Of a stretch of 47,177 nt of DNA, positions 1-8,667 are shown piece by piece. Origin of the DNA: CAYUAI01 sp964442745. Lineage in GTDB: Bacteria; Pseudomonadota; Gammaproteobacteria; S012-40. The notes beneath the pieces were generated by a model. It ran no database searches and was not told the origin of the DNA. It saw nothing but the letters and a program-made list of their open reading frames with translations. The stretch's first letter is position 1, and each line of letters begins with the position of its first letter. Location: the NCBI GenBank assembly GCA_964442745.1, contig CAYUAI010000025.1, positions 1-47,177 of the forward strand. The letters run 5' to 3'. The translations under genes were made by a program, and so were the position numbers.

Positions 1-138
1 TATCTTTAGGCTTAAGCGTGGCAGTTTTTGGCAACAAAGATTCTGTAAATAACTAGGCTGATTATTTTCTAGCAAAGGGGTGAGTAGTTACGATAAAATC
101 AAACCAGCGATGTTAAATCGATAAACCATTTAACATAA

Positions 139-169
139 CAGAGCCACTACTATGATAGTGGTGGCTCTG
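139..169. repeat. 31-bp near-perfect palindrome
   Basis: CAGAGCCAC at 139-147 pairs with GTGGCTCTG at 161-169, and inside it ACTAT pairs with ATAGT around a single central G. Neither strand has a T-run after the stem, so it is more likely a REP-type repeat or cruciform than an intrinsic terminator. Confidence 0.6.
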
Positions 170-244
170 AAAACCGGCTCTTATGAAATTGGATTCCATC
201 TCTACAATTAGCATTGCAATTCCTGACGCATTTAAACATTTTCT

Positions 245-270
245 CGTTCCCACGCCGGAGCGTGGGAACG
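245..270. repeat. REP-like hairpin of the CGTTCCCACGC type
   Basis: CGTTCCCACGC and GCGTGGGAACG form a perfect 11-bp stem around a CGGA loop. From general knowledge, this 'cgttcccacgc' palindrome is a short dispersed repeat found in many copies in several gammaproteobacterial genomes. Only one copy is seen in this window. A smaller AGCAGC/GCTGCT hairpin follows at 286-300. Confidence 0.65.
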
Positions 271-346
271 AAATAGGAAATACTAAGCAGCATGGCTGCT
301 TGAATAACAGCGCCATATTGAAATAACAGTACGGACGGCCTGCCGA

Positions 347-634
347 TTAGCTAGCTAGCCGCATCTGATCAATTTTCAGTAAGGCATCGCCAATCGCGTG
401 TTTACCACTCACCGTACGCAGGCTATCAGCTGCGACATCATAGGTCTTCTGGCAACGCAATAAGACTTGCCGCACTTTCATTAATGTATCAGGATCGTTT
501 TCATTTAATTTAAGCTTTTGAATTTCATCCATCGCATAAGTTAAGGCGCTTATTTTTGCATCATAATAAGGTGCCGTCGTACGTGCATAATGGCTAATCA
601 AATCACCCATTGTGTTTAAAATGTTCGTCATCAT
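347..634 (-). CDS. Small hypothetical protein, 95 residues
   Basis: I do not recognise the family. The product is predicted to be soluble and mostly helical. It has no signal peptide or membrane segment and contains two cysteine-poor amphipathic stretches. Two ATG codons stand in tandem at the start; an AGGA motif about seven bases upstream of the outer ATG supports translation. It stands alone: the nearest gene on the same strand ends about 500 bp upstream. It could be a lineage-specific regulator or a phasin-like small helical protein, but nothing in the sequence decides this. Confidence 0.55.
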   Translation of the reverse strand: MMTNILNTMGDLISHYARTTAPYYDAKISALTYAMDEIQKLKLNENDPDTLMKVRQVLLRCQKTYDVAADSLRTVSGKHAIGDALLKIDQMRLAS

Positions 635-1151
635 TTCGTCCTCACAAAATCATTTTGAATTTTAACTATATAAAGTCCTTCTTACATCTAACGATATTAG
701 AACCTCATTTTAAAAAAACGGTTCCAATCAAGCGAACAACGTACCAGATACAGATGATAATTCATTGACAACCAGACAGGCAATCGGCGCGCAATAAATT
801 TAGCTGTAATACCCTATCAAATCAGTCAACCAAATAATCCATCAATTTAATAATAAACATATAGATAGAGAAATTTTAATCATTAGTCTAAAAATAGATT
901 CTCATTTTCAGCATCATGTTAAAGCGGCAAACAAATAATGAATCAAACACCAGAATATATTCCTTATGATGGAAAATCGATCACAAAAAATAGGCGCTTT
1001 AGGCGAAGGTAAACTGAAGATGGGCGGTGAAAATGATAGTTTATGGCCGTGCTGAGTATACGTAAAATGGGAAGGAATTACGTCCTCCATTCCTTTCAAA
1101 GCTGGGCGGGATAAACAATGCTTGATGATGAGTATCAACGACGCAAGGTAA
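635..1151. other. Intergenic region with one repeat half-copy
   Basis: It is AT-rich. The only recognisable structure is the half-copy of the TATACTCAGCAC repeat at 1016-1060. The open frame reaching from 914 into the next gene is the antisense-frame shadow of the DUF2007 gene. Confidence 0.5.
1016..1060 (+). repeat. Half-copy of the TATACTCAGCAC palindromic repeat (copy 1)
   Basis: It contains GAAAATGATAGTTTATGG followed by CGTGCTGAGTATA, matching the right half of the complete 62-bp element at 36882-36943. The left half is absent. Confidence 0.7.
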
Positions 1152-1469
1152 TTATTGCCTGCTTTCGCCGCAATTCCAACACTGCGTAAACTGAGGATCA
1201 ATGGTTTCTTTACACTGCGAACAAATCCAAACACCTTGATGTATTTGATCTTCGGGACGATGCTGTTGATAGCTTTTAATGAGTGCTTTAGCACGATCAC
1301 AATCGTCATCATTCAGCACCCAAACCGTCGGTGACGTATTGGCAGGTAACTCACCAACAGCCCCCATTAAATATTCACCTTTAATCATGGCGTCAAACCC
1401 AGCACTGATCAAATGATCTTTTATCATTTGTGCATCAATCAAATTAAACGAGGTATAAACGTGTTTCAT
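1152..1469 (-). CDS. DUF2007-type signal-transducing protein with zinc ribbon
   Basis: The N-terminal part (residues 1-70) has the small ferredoxin-like fold typical of DUF2007: a start resembling 'K-V-Y-T-S-F-N-L-I-D-A', a helix, and a 'GEYLMGAVGELP' loop. The last 25 residues form a zinc ribbon with C83, C86, C97 and C100. The family is described as putative prokaryotic signal transduction or protein-interaction modules with unknown ligand. The gene starts 3 bp after the TraB-like gene ends, so it is the last gene of the phoU transcript. No strong ribosome-binding site is visible, which suggests translational coupling. Its function in phosphate control is only inferred from position. Confidence 0.8.
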   Translation of the reverse strand: MKHVYTSFNLIDAQMIKDHLISAGFDAMIKGEYLMGAVGELPANTSPTVWVLNDDDCDRAKALIKSYQQHRPEDQIHQGVWICSQCKETIDPQFTQCWNCGESRQ

Positions 1470-1472
1470 AAT

Positions 1473-2456
1473 TCAATGCAAAGCGTTAAGTTCATAACCA
1501 TGTTTTTTCAGTAAATTTAAAATACCATGCGCCCCCGGCAAGTGCAACGCACCCACCGCGATAAACGTACTGTCTTTGTCGATTAATGGCAAGAGGCGCT
1601 GTACCATACGATGATTTCTATCCGTTATTAAGCGCTGTTCAAAATCAGCGGCGACCTCATCATCCGTTAATGCCATATAGCTATTGTTCAATTGCATGAT
1701 TTGTTTTAGATCGCCCTTTAAATAAAGGCTTATCATTTTCTCAAACAAATTTTCCATATTGATATAGTTATCCAGGGTATCTTTGAGAAGTACCAGCTGA
1801 AATGCCTCATTCATCTGATCAAATACGGCAATTTGTTCTTGCATACTTTCCAAGCCCATCACTTTCATATCGAGACGCTGAGCTGATTTCAATAACATGA
1901 CATCCAAAAATAAACCGGTTTTCGGCTTAGGCATGCTCAGCAAAGTCAATACCGCCCAGGGCTTCATATGAAATACTTGATCTTGGGCAATACCTTGGCT
2001 GGCTAACGCGGTCACCGATCGTTGATATAATACCTTGCCAGCCACACTTTCTAAATTCCGATCATCCGTAAAAAACATGGCGGCCGTCGCCTCTTGCCCA
2101 GATTGCTCATTCAATAGCACTTCCATGGCAAATACATTAGCTTGTTTAAACGCACTGACCACAGCTTCAGCTAATGCCGTCACTCTTGCATCTTCCGAGT
2201 GAATCGTACCAAAAAGATAACTGGGTGCCTGATTTTTTTTTGTTATCCGCCAAAGCATACCCTGATCAAAACCAGCGGTATCTGCTGTTGGCACTTGCGA
2301 TGATGGCAACGCATCAACAGCGGGATGGGTTTTTGCCTCAGGGCCGGCACATCCTAACCCGACAAATAACAAACTGAGTAACCCGATCATCGACACCAAA
2401 TTGTCATTACTAAAATATAATCTAGCCACCTTTGATTTCTTTTTCAATGTGCTCAA
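1473..2456 (-). CDS. TraB/GumN family lipoprotein
   Basis: The protein shows both signature motifs of the TraB/PrgY/GumN (TIKI-like) fold: GTIH at residues 83-86 and GALH at 302-305. In eukaryotic TIKI proteins these motifs bind metal for proteolysis; bacterial members are mostly uncharacterised. A hydrophobic segment ends in a lipobox (V-G-L-G-C, C36), so a periplasm-facing lipoprotein is likely. The start is uncertain. The furthest upstream codon is a TTG at 2454-2456 that overlaps the 3' end of phoU by about 35 bp and gives a basic n-region before the hydrophobic core. An ATG at 2388-2390 would give a shorter form with almost no n-region. It is co-transcribed with phoU. Confidence 0.8.
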   Translation of the reverse strand: MSTLKKKSKVARLYFSNDNLVSMIGLLSLLFVGLGCAGPEAKTHPAVDALPSSQVPTADTAGFDQGMLWRITKKNQAPSYLFGTIHSEDARVTALAEAVVSAFKQANVFAMEVLLNEQSGQEATAAMFFTDDRNLESVAGKVLYQRSVTALASQGIAQDQVFHMKPWAVLTLLSMPKPKTGLFLDVMLLKSAQRLDMKVMGLESMQEQIAVFDQMNEAFQLVLLKDTLDNYINMENLFEKMISLYLKGDLKQIMQLNNSYMALTDDEVAADFEQRLITDRNHRMVQRLLPLIDKDSTFIAVGALHLPGAHGILNLLKKHGYELNALH

Positions 2457-3138
2457 TGCTCGTATGACGGATGTCTTTCCCTTTCACAAAATAGATAACA
2501 TACTCGCAAATATTGCGTGACCTATCACCGATGCGCTCTAATGCACGGGCCGTCCATATAATATCTAAGACCCGAGGGATGGAGCGTGGATCTTCCATCA
2601 TAAAGGTAATCAATTGCCGCAAGATGCCCTCATACTCCTGGTCAACCTTAATATCTTCTTTCCATACCCTAAATGCCACATCCACATCAGTACGAGCAAA
2701 GGCATCTAACGCATCATGTAGCATTTCGCGGACGTGCGTGCCGAGATGTCCTATTTCCACATAAGGTTTTTTGATAATGTCATTGTTGGATAATCTTACT
2801 GCCGTACGCCCAATACGTTCAGCTTCATCACCAATCCGCTCTAAGTCGGTAATGGTTTTAATCACCGACATAATCAGTCGTAAATCACTGGCGGCCGGCT
2901 GCCGGCGTGCTAAAATTTGAGTGCATTCTTCATCAATGGCCACTTCAAAGGCGTTGACTTTATAGTCGCTTGCCACAACACGCTCACCAAGTTCAATGTC
3001 CGTATTCACCAACGCGGATAACGCATCGCTGAGCTGTTGTTCAACCAAACCTCCCATAGATAATACCCGGTTTCTGATGTCTTCTAATTCCGTATTAAAT
3101 TGACGAGAAATATGGTGTCCAAATCGATCGTGCTCCAT
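2422..3138 (-). CDS. phoU: Phosphate signalling protein PhoU
   Basis: At 238 residues it has the usual length for PhoU and carries two tandem three-helix bundles, each with the metal-binding type motif of the family (for example 'DLERIGDEAERIG' and 'ALERIGDRSRNI'). PhoU couples the transport state of PstSCAB to the histidine kinase PhoR and keeps the Pho regulon off when phosphate is plentiful. The ATG is preceded by a good AGGAGG site. It is the fourth gene of the pstC-pstA-pstB-phoU series, 130 bp after pstB. Confidence 0.95.
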   Translation of the reverse strand: MEHDRFGHHISRQFNTELEDIRNRVLSMGGLVEQQLSDALSALVNTDIELGERVVASDYKVNAFEVAIDEECTQILARRQPAASDLRLIMSVIKTITDLERIGDEAERIGRTAVRLSNNDIIKKPYVEIGHLGTHVREMLHDALDAFARTDVDVAFRVWKEDIKVDQEYEGILRQLITFMMEDPRSIPRVLDIIWTARALERIGDRSRNICEYVIYFVKGKDIRHTSIEHIEKEIKGG

Positions 3139-3268
3139 CGCGGCAGCCTCCTATATTTGTCATTATGCGTGGCAATCAAAAAGCGAAATTACAATACCTT
3201 GAGGTCGATCTTCATGAAAAATCCTCAACATATTATTAAGGATAATGGGGCGAATTGCCGATTGAAAT

Positions 3269-4087
3269 TTAGCCATAACGCCCAGTAATATAATCTTCAG
3301 TTTGTTTCATTTTAGGATTGGTGAATATGGCGTTTGTATCAGAAAACTCAATCAATTTTCCCATATACAAAAAAGCAGTATAGTCAGACACCCGTGCAGC
3401 TTGCTGCATATTATGGGTAACGATCACTATAGTGTAAGTGCTTTTTAGCTCATAAATCAACTCTTCGATTTTCAGCGTTGAAATGGGATCAAGTGCTGAA
3501 GCAGGCTCATCTAACAAAAGCACTTCAGGCTCAATCGCAATCGCTCGGGCAATCACTAAGCGCTGCTGTTGGCCACCCGATAAACCCATGGCACTATCAT
3601 GCAACCGATCCTTGACCTCGTCCCATAAGGCCGCCCCTTTTAATGCGATCTCTATGGCTTCGTCAAGTTTACGACGACTATTAATCCCTTGAATCCGTAA
3701 ACCATAGGCCACATTTTCGTAGATTGTTTTAGGAAAAGGATTGGGTTTTTGAAAAACCATGCCGACTTGACGTCGTAAATCGGCGACGTTGATTGATTTT
3801 GAATAGATATCTTCGCCTTCCAGGGTAATCAAACCCTCAATTCTAAAAATATCAATTAAATCATTCATCCGATTAAAACATCGTAGCAACGTTGACTTGC
3901 CACAACCACTTGGCCCAATAAACGCGGACACCCGCTTCTTAGGTATGACAATATTAATGTCGCTCATGGCCTGTTTTTCAGCGTAATACAGGTTCAAATG
4001 TTCTACCTTTAAACAGGGCGTTTCTTGTGCTAAATTACGTGTTTCAAAAGAACGATTAAGCGCCTCGAATTGCACGGCATGTGCCAT
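3269..4087 (-). CDS. pstB: Phosphate ABC transporter ATP-binding protein PstB
   Basis: All ABC ATPase motifs are present and intact: Walker A GPSGCGKST at residues 58-66, Q-loop glutamine at 113, signature LSGGQ at 169-173, and Walker B LLLDEP at about 190-195. The sequence 'NDLI...EGLITLEGEDIY' is typical of PstB. It powers high-affinity phosphate import with PstS, PstC and PstA. The N-terminus has about 25 extra residues before the first strand, which is common in gammaproteobacterial PstB. It lies 23 bp after pstA. Confidence 0.95.
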   Translation of the reverse strand: MAHAVQFEALNRSFETRNLAQETPCLKVEHLNLYYAEKQAMSDINIVIPKKRVSAFIGPSGCGKSTLLRCFNRMNDLIDIFRIEGLITLEGEDIYSKSINVADLRRQVGMVFQKPNPFPKTIYENVAYGLRIQGINSRRKLDEAIEIALKGAALWDEVKDRLHDSAMGLSGGQQQRLVIARAIAIEPEVLLLDEPASALDPISTLKIEELIYELKSTYTIVIVTHNMQQAARVSDYTAFLYMGKLIEFSDTNAIFTNPKMKQTEDYITGRYG

Positions 4088-4110
4088 AGGCTTTGACTCC
4101 CGTTAAGTGA

Positions 4111-5781
4111 TTAATAGTCCAGGGCTTTAAATTTTTCTCGTAGCCGATTACGAATCGCAATCGCCGTAAGATTAAGTAATATTATAACAATAATTAACAA
4201 TAATGCCGTGGCATACACCAAAGGACGGGCCGCTTCAACATTGGGGCTTTGAAAACCAACATCATAGATATGGAAACCTAAATGCATAAATTTGCGATCA
4301 AGATGTAAAAATGGAAAATTGCCATCCAGTGGCAAAGAAGGTGCTAATTTTACGACACCGACTAACATCAAGGGTGCCACTTCACCCGCCGCCCGTGCCA
4401 CGGCCAAGATCAGGCCGGTCATGATCGCCGGACTCGCCACCGGCAAAATAGTACGCCACAGTGTCTCCCACTTGGTCGCGCCGAGAGCCAAACTTCCCTC
4501 TCTCATTGAGCGTGGTATGCGCGACAATCCTTCCTCTGTCGCGACAATCACCACCGGCACCGTCAAAATCGCTAATGTCACAGAGGCCCATAAAATGCCA
4601 GGGGTTCCAAAGGTCGGCGCCGGTAATACTTCGGGATAAAAAAGCTGATCAATATTGCCTCCCAAAAAATAGACAAAAAAGCCTAAACCAAAAATACCGT
4701 ACACAATGGAAGGCACCCCGGCTAAGTTGTTTACCGCAATACGAATCGTGCGCGTTAAAAAACCTTGTTTAGCATATTCACGCAAATAAACGGCGGCCAC
4801 CACACCGAAGGGGGTAACCAACACTGACATAATAAGCACCATCAGTACCGTGCCAAAAATAGCCGGAAAGATACCCCCTTCGGTATTGGCTTCTCGCGGT
4901 TCACCGACCACAAAATTTTTTAAATTTTTAAGGTAAAAATAGACTTTACTCCCTATCGACATTTGATTTGGCAAATGGATACCAATGATATTGGATAATG
5001 CAATTTCAACAATTTGCCCATCACTTGTTTTAGCCGTTATACTGTCTCTTGCAATAGCTTGATTAAGCTGCCCCAGCTTCACCATCAGACTTTCATATTC
5101 AGCAGTGAGTTTATCACGCTGTTGAGAGAGGAGACTAAGCAACTGAGCATCGCTATTGTTTTCTAATTCGGCTCGCCGCTCACGGAGCCGCAATTTTTCC
5201 AATTGATAGTTAATGCTGCCGATATCATGCTTTTCAATCTCTCGAATTTCGTTAAATATTTTATCGGCGCGTGCTAAGCGTTGCCACAACGAAGACCATG
5301 CCGCTTGTCCTTGAGCAAGCACCTCACCGGATTCTTTAATCGCTTCTAGATAGCCATAAAAGTTACCCCACTCGCGGCGCTCGGCCACAAATATCTGTTC
5401 AGGCTGGGTTTGTCGCTCAATTCGAAAATCTTCGAGCCAGCGGAAATCTAAACTATTGAGCTCCCGGTTACCGATCTTAATTAGGTAACGTGTGACTTCG
5501 CTTACTCCCTGAGGAAAGGGTAATCCTGCCTCTTTTAGGCGAGTCACATCAACCACCTCCTCATTGTAAATCTCGCCAATTACCGTAATACTATTTTTAC
5601 TAGACTCACTGTAGGAAAATTCATGAACGGTGGCGGGCCAAAAATATCCCAAACCACGGACCATAATGAGCAATAATAAGCCAACAACCATAATAACGCT
5701 GATAGTCACGGCGGACGCTGTCAGCCAAACCCATGGCGCGCCGCTACTAAACCAGACTTTAATATTTTGGTTTTTTTTCAT
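4111..5781 (-). CDS. pstA: Phosphate ABC transporter permease PstA, long form
   Basis: The C-terminal 250 residues are the classical permease with the EAA loop 'GSLALGATKWETLWRTILP'. The N-terminus has one membrane segment (about 16-40), followed by a soluble insertion of roughly 250 residues. That insertion includes a predicted coiled coil (about 150-245, rich in Leu, Gln, Arg and Glu). At 556 residues it is nearly twice the length of E. coli PstA (296); such long forms occur with long PstC in many marine and sulfur-oxidising gammaproteobacteria. The ATG overlaps the pstC stop by 4 bp (ATGA), so translation is coupled. Confidence 0.93.
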   Translation of the reverse strand: MKKNQNIKVWFSSGAPWVWLTASAVTISVIMVVGLLLLIMVRGLGYFWPATVHEFSYSESSKNSITVIGEIYNEEVVDVTRLKEAGLPFPQGVSEVTRYLIKIGNRELNSLDFRWLEDFRIERQTQPEQIFVAERREWGNFYGYLEAIKESGEVLAQGQAAWSSLWQRLARADKIFNEIREIEKHDIGSINYQLEKLRLRERRAELENNSDAQLLSLLSQQRDKLTAEYESLMVKLGQLNQAIARDSITAKTSDGQIVEIALSNIIGIHLPNQMSIGSKVYFYLKNLKNFVVGEPREANTEGGIFPAIFGTVLMVLIMSVLVTPFGVVAAVYLREYAKQGFLTRTIRIAVNNLAGVPSIVYGIFGLGFFVYFLGGNIDQLFYPEVLPAPTFGTPGILWASVTLAILTVPVVIVATEEGLSRIPRSMREGSLALGATKWETLWRTILPVASPAIMTGLILAVARAAGEVAPLMLVGVVKLAPSLPLDGNFPFLHLDRKFMHLGFHIYDVGFQSPNVEAARPLVYATALLLIIVIILLNLTAIAIRNRLREKFKALDY

Positions 5782-8063
5782 AGAGAACCATACTTCCTTC
5801 GCAAGCGATGTCGAACCAACTCAGCAATCGTGTTAAAGAAAAAGGTGAATAAAAAAAGCACCAAAGCCGCTAAAAACAAGACTCGATAATGGGTGCTATA
5901 CACTTCGGACTCTGGCATTTCCACCGCGATATTAGCAGACAAGGTGCGCATCCCTTCAAACATATTAAAATTCATGATTGGCGTATTACCTGTGGCCATC
6001 AAGACAATCATGGTCTCACCTACGGCCCGCCCAAAGCCGATCATCACACCGGAAAAAATACCCGGACTAGCGGTGGGTATCACCACTCTCACCAATGTCT
6101 GCCAAGTGGTGGCACCTAACGCTAAAGAGCCGCTAGTGAGGTGCTTCGGTACACTAAAAATCGCATCCTCAGCAATCGAAAAAATGGTGGGAATCACCGC
6201 AAAACCCATTGCCACACCAACCACCATCGAGTTACGCTGGTCAAAACTCAAGCCGAGCTCATCATTCAACCAAAGTCGCATATTGCCGCCAAATAAAACA
6301 GATTCAACCAACGGACTGATAGCAAGGCAAAACCAAACTCCAATAATAACGACAGGGATTAATAAAACAGGATGCCAGCCATCAGGAATACGATAGCGAA
6401 TCCCCTCCGGCAAGCGCCACCACAAAAAAGACACACTGAGAATAAAAATAGGAAGCAAGACACTGATGCAAAAAATACCCGCTAAATTCTCTTCCATGAA
6501 TGGCGCTAGCCATAGTCCCGCTAAAAAACCTAAGATCACGGTCGGTAAGGCTTCCATAATTTCAATGGTCGGTTTAACCACTTGCCGCAACTTAGGCGCC
6601 ATAAAATAGGCTGTATAGATCGCCCCTAAGATAGCCAATGGCACCGCCAGCATCATGGCATAAAGGGCCGCCTTTAGCGTACCAAAGGATAAGGGAACTA
6701 AACTCAGCTTCGGCTCAAAATCATTGCTTGCTGACGATGACTGCCAAATGTATTTCGGCTCTTCATAACCTTCATACCATACTTTATCCCATAAAGCCGT
6801 CCATGAGATTTCAGGATGTTCATTATCAATTGACCAAACATGCATCCCCCCGTCCGCCTCTTGAATCAATAAACGATCAGCTCGGGGAGAGATCGCGATA
6901 AAAGCTATCGCTTTATCCACTAACTTGTCGTAGAGCAGTGTTCGCTGTGATGTCGCATAATACAAACCCACATTGCCGCTGTCATCGGCCGCCGCAAATC
7001 CTTTACGAAAATGTTCGGGGACAATTTTTGAAATCGATTGATGATTGCCACCAAACGTCCTAATTTTCTGTAACTGAATATGACCTTGCTCATCTCTCAC
7101 GCGAAACCACTGAGCAATACCGCCTTTCGAATCACCAGCAATCAAGGAATAACCGCTGGATAAAAACTGTAGCTGGGTTAACTGTCGATCGGACTCAACC
7201 ACAGAGAGTCGTTGTACTAATTCTGGGCTTTCCTTATCATGAATATCAAAATAAGCTAAGTCACCTTGCTGGTTGGCAAGATAGAGATATTGCTGTTCAT
7301 AATCCAAAAGCAGGTAATCAATATCGGCTAATGGTGATTGTAATTCACTCAGTACAACGTCAAAGCTTGGCTCGTCATCAAATAACGACTCACTAACCAA
7401 AAAAGCAGCTAATAGCGTTCTTTTATCATCCGTTAACGCAACCAAGGTCGCTCCCTCTTCATTATATTGCATCGCAATCTGCGACAGAGAGGCACCTTGC
7501 TCATCAATCACCAGCGGCGTCTCTCCTAATGGATAAGTTATCTTAGGGATGAGTATTTTTTTATCATCAATATACTGTATCTGATAACCCGCTTTCACCA
7601 CTAAAGCCGTGCCATCCGACAGGCCATACACCACTTGCGCCTTGGCTGGATCTGCCACATGAAAACTACTCATGATTGCGGTATCTGGTAAGCTAACCTC
7701 AATGGACTTAATGACCTGGCCATTATCTATCTTAAAAAAAACAACGCGACCATCGCTCAAAAAACGAGCGCCCGCTTGGGCTTGTTCTTCCAACGCGAGA
7801 TGTAACGTTTTTTGGCCATATTCATGAGGAACTTGGTAATCCGCCATTTTTTCCAAGCCTGCTTGAAAAAACAGCGGTATCACGATGTAGGCTAGGTAGA
7901 AAAAAATCATGACAATGGTCATAATAACACCAACGCCACCGACACCAATACCAAAACGAGCACAACGATCAAATAATCGTCTTTGCTGCCATTTTCGTTG
8001 CTTTCTAGCTAACTCTTTAGCAGCAACAGAGTTATTTGAATGGGAAAGTGTTTGTTTATTCAT
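5778..8063 (-). CDS. pstC: Phosphate ABC transporter permease PstC, long form
   Basis: After one N-terminal membrane segment (about 38-65) comes a periplasmic-type domain of about 390 residues whose repeated short strands ('LLLDYEQQYLYLANQQGDLAYF' style) look like a beta-propeller. The permease then follows (about 460-761), with EAA loop 'GSLALGATTWQTLVRVVIP'. E. coli PstC has 319 residues, so this is the extended version seen with long PstA. It forms the channel with PstA. A Pho box lies directly upstream; there is no Shine-Dalgarno sequence before the ATG, and the predicted transcription start falls on the ATG itself. The next ATG codons lie too far inside the protein to be better starts. 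Confidence 0.93.
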   Translation of the reverse strand: MNKQTLSHSNNSVAAKELARKQRKWQQRRLFDRCARFGIGVGGVGVIMTIVMIFFYLAYIVIPLFFQAGLEKMADYQVPHEYGQKTLHLALEEQAQAGARFLSDGRVVFFKIDNGQVIKSIEVSLPDTAIMSSFHVADPAKAQVVYGLSDGTALVVKAGYQIQYIDDKKILIPKITYPLGETPLVIDEQGASLSQIAMQYNEEGATLVALTDDKRTLLAAFLVSESLFDDEPSFDVVLSELQSPLADIDYLLLDYEQQYLYLANQQGDLAYFDIHDKESPELVQRLSVVESDRQLTQLQFLSSGYSLIAGDSKGGIAQWFRVRDEQGHIQLQKIRTFGGNHQSISKIVPEHFRKGFAAADDSGNVGLYYATSQRTLLYDKLVDKAIAFIAISPRADRLLIQEADGGMHVWSIDNEHPEISWTALWDKVWYEGYEEPKYIWQSSSASNDFEPKLSLVPLSFGTLKAALYAMMLAVPLAILGAIYTAYFMAPKLRQVVKPTIEIMEALPTVILGFLAGLWLAPFMEENLAGIFCISVLLPIFILSVSFLWWRLPEGIRYRIPDGWHPVLLIPVVIIGVWFCLAISPLVESVLFGGNMRLWLNDELGLSFDQRNSMVVGVAMGFAVIPTIFSIAEDAIFSVPKHLTSGSLALGATTWQTLVRVVIPTASPGIFSGVMIGFGRAVGETMIVLMATGNTPIMNFNMFEGMRTLSANIAVEMPESEVYSTHYRVLFLAALVLFLFTFFFNTIAELVRHRLRRKYGSL

Positions 8064-8069
8064 GGCGTT

Positions 8070-8075
8070 ATCTTA
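8070..8075 (-). promoter_or_regulatory. -10 hexamer of the pstC promoter
   Basis: It reads TAAGAT on the minus strand, 10 bp from the Pho box. The expected start of transcription, about 7 bases on, coincides with the A of the pstC ATG. Confidence 0.5.
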
Positions 8076-8085
8076 GGTATAAAAT

Positions 8086-8103
8086 ATGACAGAATTGTTA
8101 CAA
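8086..8103 (-). promoter_or_regulatory. Pho box of pstC
   Basis: On the minus strand TTGTAACAATTCTGTCAT forms two 7-bp direct half-sites separated by 4 bp, close to the PhoB consensus CTGTCATAWAWCTGTCAY; the second half is perfect. Exactly 10 bp further lies TAAGAT (8070-8075), a good -10 hexamer, which is the arrangement of PhoB-activated promoters. Confidence 0.7.
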
Positions 8104-8433
8104 TCGGATAAAAAATGTCAAATGGTTTGCCTAACAGCAAAGCCATTTAGCCACGACTCACAAACCATTCAAACATCATATTGAACAATATTAACAAGCC
8201 TGCAAACAAACTAAATAAATGAGACCGAACAACAGCCCATTTAACAACCCCCCGTACAGGTACAAATACAGCATAATACGCCGATGAAGTATCACTTCAC
8301 GACCGCACACCATTCAATACGATGGTTTTTCAAGCAAACCGCCTTGACAAACAAGCTCACCGTTAATTTTTGGTTGCCTTTTACTTTATAAATATGCACA
8401 ATACCCCATATGTATGTTTTCGGGGAACCAATT
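8104..8433. other. Intergenic region between divergent pstC and the 77-residue protein gene
   Basis: It is AT-rich and I find no further gene. TATAAA at 8387-8392 could be the -10 of the plus-strand gene at 8434, but no matching -35 is clear. An open frame on the minus strand at 8292-8495 overlaps the start of the real plus-strand gene and is not supported. Confidence 0.4.
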
Positions 8434-8667
8434 ATGCAGGAACGGGAAGTTGGATTTTTGCTAGAATCCGGTGACTTAAGTGGGGTGGCGATCAACCACC
8501 AATCGGCCCATCAAGGATGGGTGATTACCTTAACAACCAAAACCGATGTAGCAAAACACACGCTAGTCACTAAGCGCGAAAAAACCCATCGCTTATTCAG
8601 AACAAGCGATGCGGCCTTGCGTTGGTGTAAAAAACTGGGCATAAAAGAAGTGACTGTCTATCTTTGA
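8434..8667 (+). CDS. 77-residue protein, stand-alone paralogue of the receiver-fused domain
   Basis: The start is the ATG of 'MQEREVGF', preceded by GGGGA about nine bases upstream; an in-frame ATG at 8410 lacks a site. The product aligns without a gap to the first 77 residues of the protein encoded at 9373, with about one third identical positions and a shared core R-x-F-x-T-S-D-A-A-x-x-W-C-x-x-x-G. It also shares the opening M-Q-E-R and the 'G-W' before the central strand. From memory, short proteins with this pattern are sometimes annotated as plasmid RepB/ParC-like partition-associated proteins; that label says little about function. No signal peptide or membrane segment is present. The two genes probably arose by tandem duplication. 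Confidence 0.75.
   Translation: MQEREVGFLLESGDLSGVAINHQSAHQGWVITLTTKTDVAKHTLVTKREKTHRLFRTSDAALRWCKKLGIKEVTVYL

Larger units (their letters stand above)
1..346. other. Left-end region without a recognisable gene
   Basis: Two strong palindromes lie here (annotated separately). The first 50 bases could be the last codons of a gene that starts outside the window, since two plus-strand frames stay open to stops near 50-54, but there is too little to identify it. An open frame on the minus strand at 113-316 runs across both palindromes and resembles nothing I know, so I do not call it a gene. Confidence 0.4.

Noticed and set aside
113..316. Minus-strand open frame of 67 codons at the left end
   Set aside because: It runs through two palindromic repeats and has no ribosome-binding site or family resemblance.
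914..1312. Minus-strand open frame of 132 codons
   Set aside because: It overlaps the DUF2007 gene in another frame, crosses a repeat copy and has no recognisable domain.
3199..3228. TTGAGG/CCTCAA hairpin between pstB and phoU as an attenuator
   Set aside because: Six base pairs with a long loop and no T-run are too little to support a regulatory call.
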